DNA of 64,000 bases from Kuschelorhynchus macadamiae (taxonomy: Eukaryota; Arthropoda; Insecta; Coleoptera; Curculionidae), in the NCBI GenBank assembly GCA_030620095.1, contig JAUTXW010002493.1, positions 124,001-188,000 of the forward strand, written 5' to 3'. Positions 61,725-64,000 of this stretch are shown here, piece by piece. The position numbers and the translations under genes were made by a program. Each line of letters begins with the position of its first letter. Positions within the stretch are counted from its first letter, which is position 1. The notes under the pieces are model-generated. The model was given only the letters and a program-made list of their open reading frames with translations. It had not been told where the DNA came from and made no database searches.

Positions 61725-63485
61725 TGTATATGTGCCATTTCGAGAAACAGCCTCTTTTTTGTATTAGGTTCTTCATCTAGAATTATTGTTTTTGAAAAAT
61801 CAAACAGATGTCCCTCACTAAAGTGGTGGATTGCTAAGCCACTTTTTGGGTTGTCCCTGTATATAATGTTGCAATCTCGTTTATGTTGTGCTAAGCGTTT
61901 GTTAAGCAATTGTATGGTTTGACCAATATAGAAGGACTGGCAATGTCCACACGGGATTCTGTACACTATATTATTGCGTGTTAATGAGTTTATGGGTTCT
62001 TTTATCTTTGAAAATACTTTGCCTATTTTTTTAGTATTGTAAAAAGCAATTTGAGAATTTTGAGTGGTTAGCTTCTTAGCAAGGGATTCAGATAAGTTAT
62101 GGATATATGGCATCTTGAAGTATTTTTTAGTATTTAAATTCGGTCGATCGGTTTGGTTAATTAGAGAAAAGTGAGAAGGAGGTTTCTTGTTTAGAACAGT
62201 ATTGATTAAAGAGTTGGGATAATTATTTGATTGTAACGTGGTTCGTAGATTATTTAAGTTTTTTGGCCAAAATATTTTGTCTGATAATGAATATATCTTG
62301 TTCTTTGCCTGAGTGATAATGTTAATTTTTTGGTGCATTGGATGTGACGATCTATAGTTTAGCACTCGGTTGGAGTTTGAAGGTTTTTTGTAAACATCTA
62401 AAAGTATCTTGCTATCGCGATTAATAATTAGAACATCAAGAAATGAATGCAAGGTCTGTTTCAATTTCGATCGCGAACTGAATGTCCGGATTAATGCTGT
62501 TGAATGTATTAAGTGTGTGATCTATTTTGTTGGTTGGAATGCAAGTGAGTGTGTCATCCACATAGATGAAGAGGAACGGTAAATTAAAGTCTAATTTTGC
62601 AACTACAGCAGTTGCAATGTAGTTCATCACCATGTTAGCCAAGATTGGACTAATTGGATCACCCATGGGCATCCCGAGGTTTTGTTTATAAAATTCCCCT
62701 CTATATACAAAATAACTGGAATCGAAAATGAATTTTATCAAGCGAAGGAATGTTTGTTTGTCTATTTCAGTAAAACGACATATGTCTTGCCAGTCACGGT
62801 CAATTATGTTTATTATGAGGTCTCTAGAGATGTTAGTGAAAAGGGACTTTACGTCCAACGATACTAATGTATGACCCGGAGGCATCGAAAGGTTTCGGAG
62901 TCGATTGGTAACCTCAAATGAGTTCTTAACATTAAATTGAAAATTTGGAATCAGATTTTTTAAAATGTTATTAAGAAACCTGGACAAACGACAGCTTGGG
63001 CTGTTAATACATGAGACAATTGGTCTAAGAGGTCTACCCTCTTTATGTAGTTTGGGGAGGCCATAGATGCGGGGTGCTACTGCATTATTCGTTTTTAGGA
63101 TCTTAGAAACTAAATCTTCAATGAGATTGTTATCTTTAAGTGAATTTATGAGCTAGTTATTCAGTGTTTGAAATTTATTGGTTGGATCCGTTGTTAACTT
63201 GGAGTAAGTTCTGTCTTCACTGATAAGTGAAGTCATTTTTGTTTCATATTCCGTTCTTTCAAGGATAGTTGTGACATTACCTTTATCAGCAGGAAGAACA
63301 CATATATTTTGGTGGTTATTAAGAAATTTTCTAGCGTCATTGTAGTCTTTTATCAAGGAGTTCTTAGAGTGTTTATTGTTCTTATTTTTTTGTAAAAAAT
63401 GTGTTATGATGTTAGTTGTTTGCAGTCGGCACGATTCCTTGTCATTTATGTCTGTGTTGTTTTCTATGCAACATTCAACATTCAT
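61640..63485 (-). pseudogene. Penelope-like element: RT plus GIY-YIG, nearly intact
   Basis: Minus strand from 63485. The N-terminal part includes 'ICVLPADKGNVTTILERTEY'. An in-frame TAG at 63155-63153 follows. Then 'APRIYGLPKLHKEGRPLRPI', 'TLVSLDVKSLFTNISRDLII', 'NLGMPMGDPISPILANMVMN' and the catalytic 'FLFIYVDDTLTCI' of the Penelope RT. A frameshift at about 62450 leads to 'HSFLDVLIINRDSKILLDV', 'YRSSHPMHQKINIITQAK', 'YRIPCGHCQSFYIGQTIQLL' (GIY-YIG with Cys pair) and 'KKRLFLEMAHIQKTENTVN' (nuclease Glu). Only one stop and one frameshift are present. The 5' end is replaced by an inverted copy of its own 3' end, and the hammerhead lies 3' of it. Confidence 0.92.
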
Positions 63486-63486
63486 T

Positions 63487-63967
63487 CAAAAACTGAGAAT
63501 ACTGTCAATATAAATACAGATGTTCAAAATCTCAATATGGTTTACCACAATATCATAAAACACCTAAGCTAACTTTTGCGCCTCCCCCGGTATCCACTGT
63601 GCATCTATATATCGATCGACGCCTGCTTCCTCTCCACTTCCACCTATACATAAGTACTACACACCACACATTTGCAAATACATATTTTTGATCATATAGT
63701 TTAAAACCTTTATTCTTCTCAGCGGCATAAAATTCCTCTGCTCATTCGTTGTTTTATTTTGTGTTTGTGAAGTAACAACAATATGTATGTCTATTTAGAC
63801 TACCTAAGTAATTAGAATTTACTAGGTGAGTCAAATTCAAGAAATTACAACAAGTATTGAAAAAAACCTAATTCATTGTTTATCCAGGTACCAAGTTAGA
63901 GTAAATTAACAATTAAACTAATTAAGCAAACTCCCAAGTGACCTCAGATGAGTTGGTTTTATCTCTT
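63487..63967 (+). repeat. Inverted repeat arm: second Penelope 3' end
   Basis: On the + strand it encodes 'KTENTVNINTDVQNLNMVYH' and 'NIIKHLS', then stop. These are the last codons of the same Penelope protein, followed by its 3' UTR. It begins within a few bases of the N-terminal truncation point of the minus-strand copy, giving a head-to-head partial duplication. Confidence 0.93.
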
Positions 63968-64000
63968 TGTTTTAACAGTTTGTCACAATAATACCCTAAG

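Noticed and set aside
56379..64000. Final twister exon
   Set aside because: No segment matching the conserved SKI2 C-terminus was seen. The gene probably continues to the right.

Overview
This is a eukaryotic, AT-rich, intron-containing, transposon-saturated window, most likely from an insect. The evidence is an insect-type endogenous retrovirus (errantivirus) with a tRNA-Ser-like primer site, many Tc1/mariner-superfamily elements, Penelope-like elements and Jockey-type LINEs. A beetle or another insect with a large genome would fit, but the order cannot be settled from the sequence.

The only host gene I can support strongly is on the + strand. It is the C-terminal half of the cytoplasmic RNA helicase SKI2 (Drosophila twister, human SKIC2/SKIV2L), in eight exons at 8670-8815, 11310-11537, 18288-18450, 25172-25402, 40257-40465, 44445-44595, 51922-52115 and 56244-56378. 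Every junction has GT and AG, and all seven joins keep the frame (485 complete codons). The earlier helicase exons must lie left of the window, and the last exon or exons right of it. The introns run from 2.5 to 14.9 kb and consist largely of mobile DNA.

Layout. 1-8.3 kb: two broken LINE reverse transcriptases, a foldback element, and a 4.5-kb block bracketed by inverted Penelope terminal repeats and (TA)n, holding a LINE with an intact 915-residue ORF2. 8.7-18.3 kb: twister exons, a dead hAT element, a tRNA-derived SINE remnant, Tc1/mariner-type copies and a Penelope fragment. 18.5-25 kb: a Penelope tail split by a 2.06-kb TA-flanked transposon, a 2.55-kb transposon with ~370-bp arms, and an LTR-like segment. 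25.5-29.6 kb: an RNase H-bearing LINE, interrupted by one transposon that is itself interrupted by another. 30.1-39.3 kb: a palindromic foldback element holding a complete errantivirus (two identical 201-bp LTRs, gag, pol, env). 41.8-49.5 kb: three more Tc1/mariner-type elements and a 201-bp (TA)n array. 49.5-51.5 kb: a Penelope RT/GIY-YIG copy. 53.4-57.5 kb: another dead transposase and foldbacks. 60.5-64 kb: a nearly intact Penelope-like element in a head-to-head and tandem arrangement, with a well-formed hammerhead ribozyme.

Most striking observations: (i) the hammerhead ribozyme and its head-to-head/tandem Penelope setting; (ii) three unrelated Tc1/mariner-type families whose inverted arms contain the N-terminal coding part of their own transposase, so that the DNA-binding region is present in both orientations; (iii) a clean -1 slippery heptamer (A AAT TTT) inside the 43-nt gag/pol overlap of a very young errantivirus; (iv) repeated abutment of Penelope ends and long (TA)n arrays.
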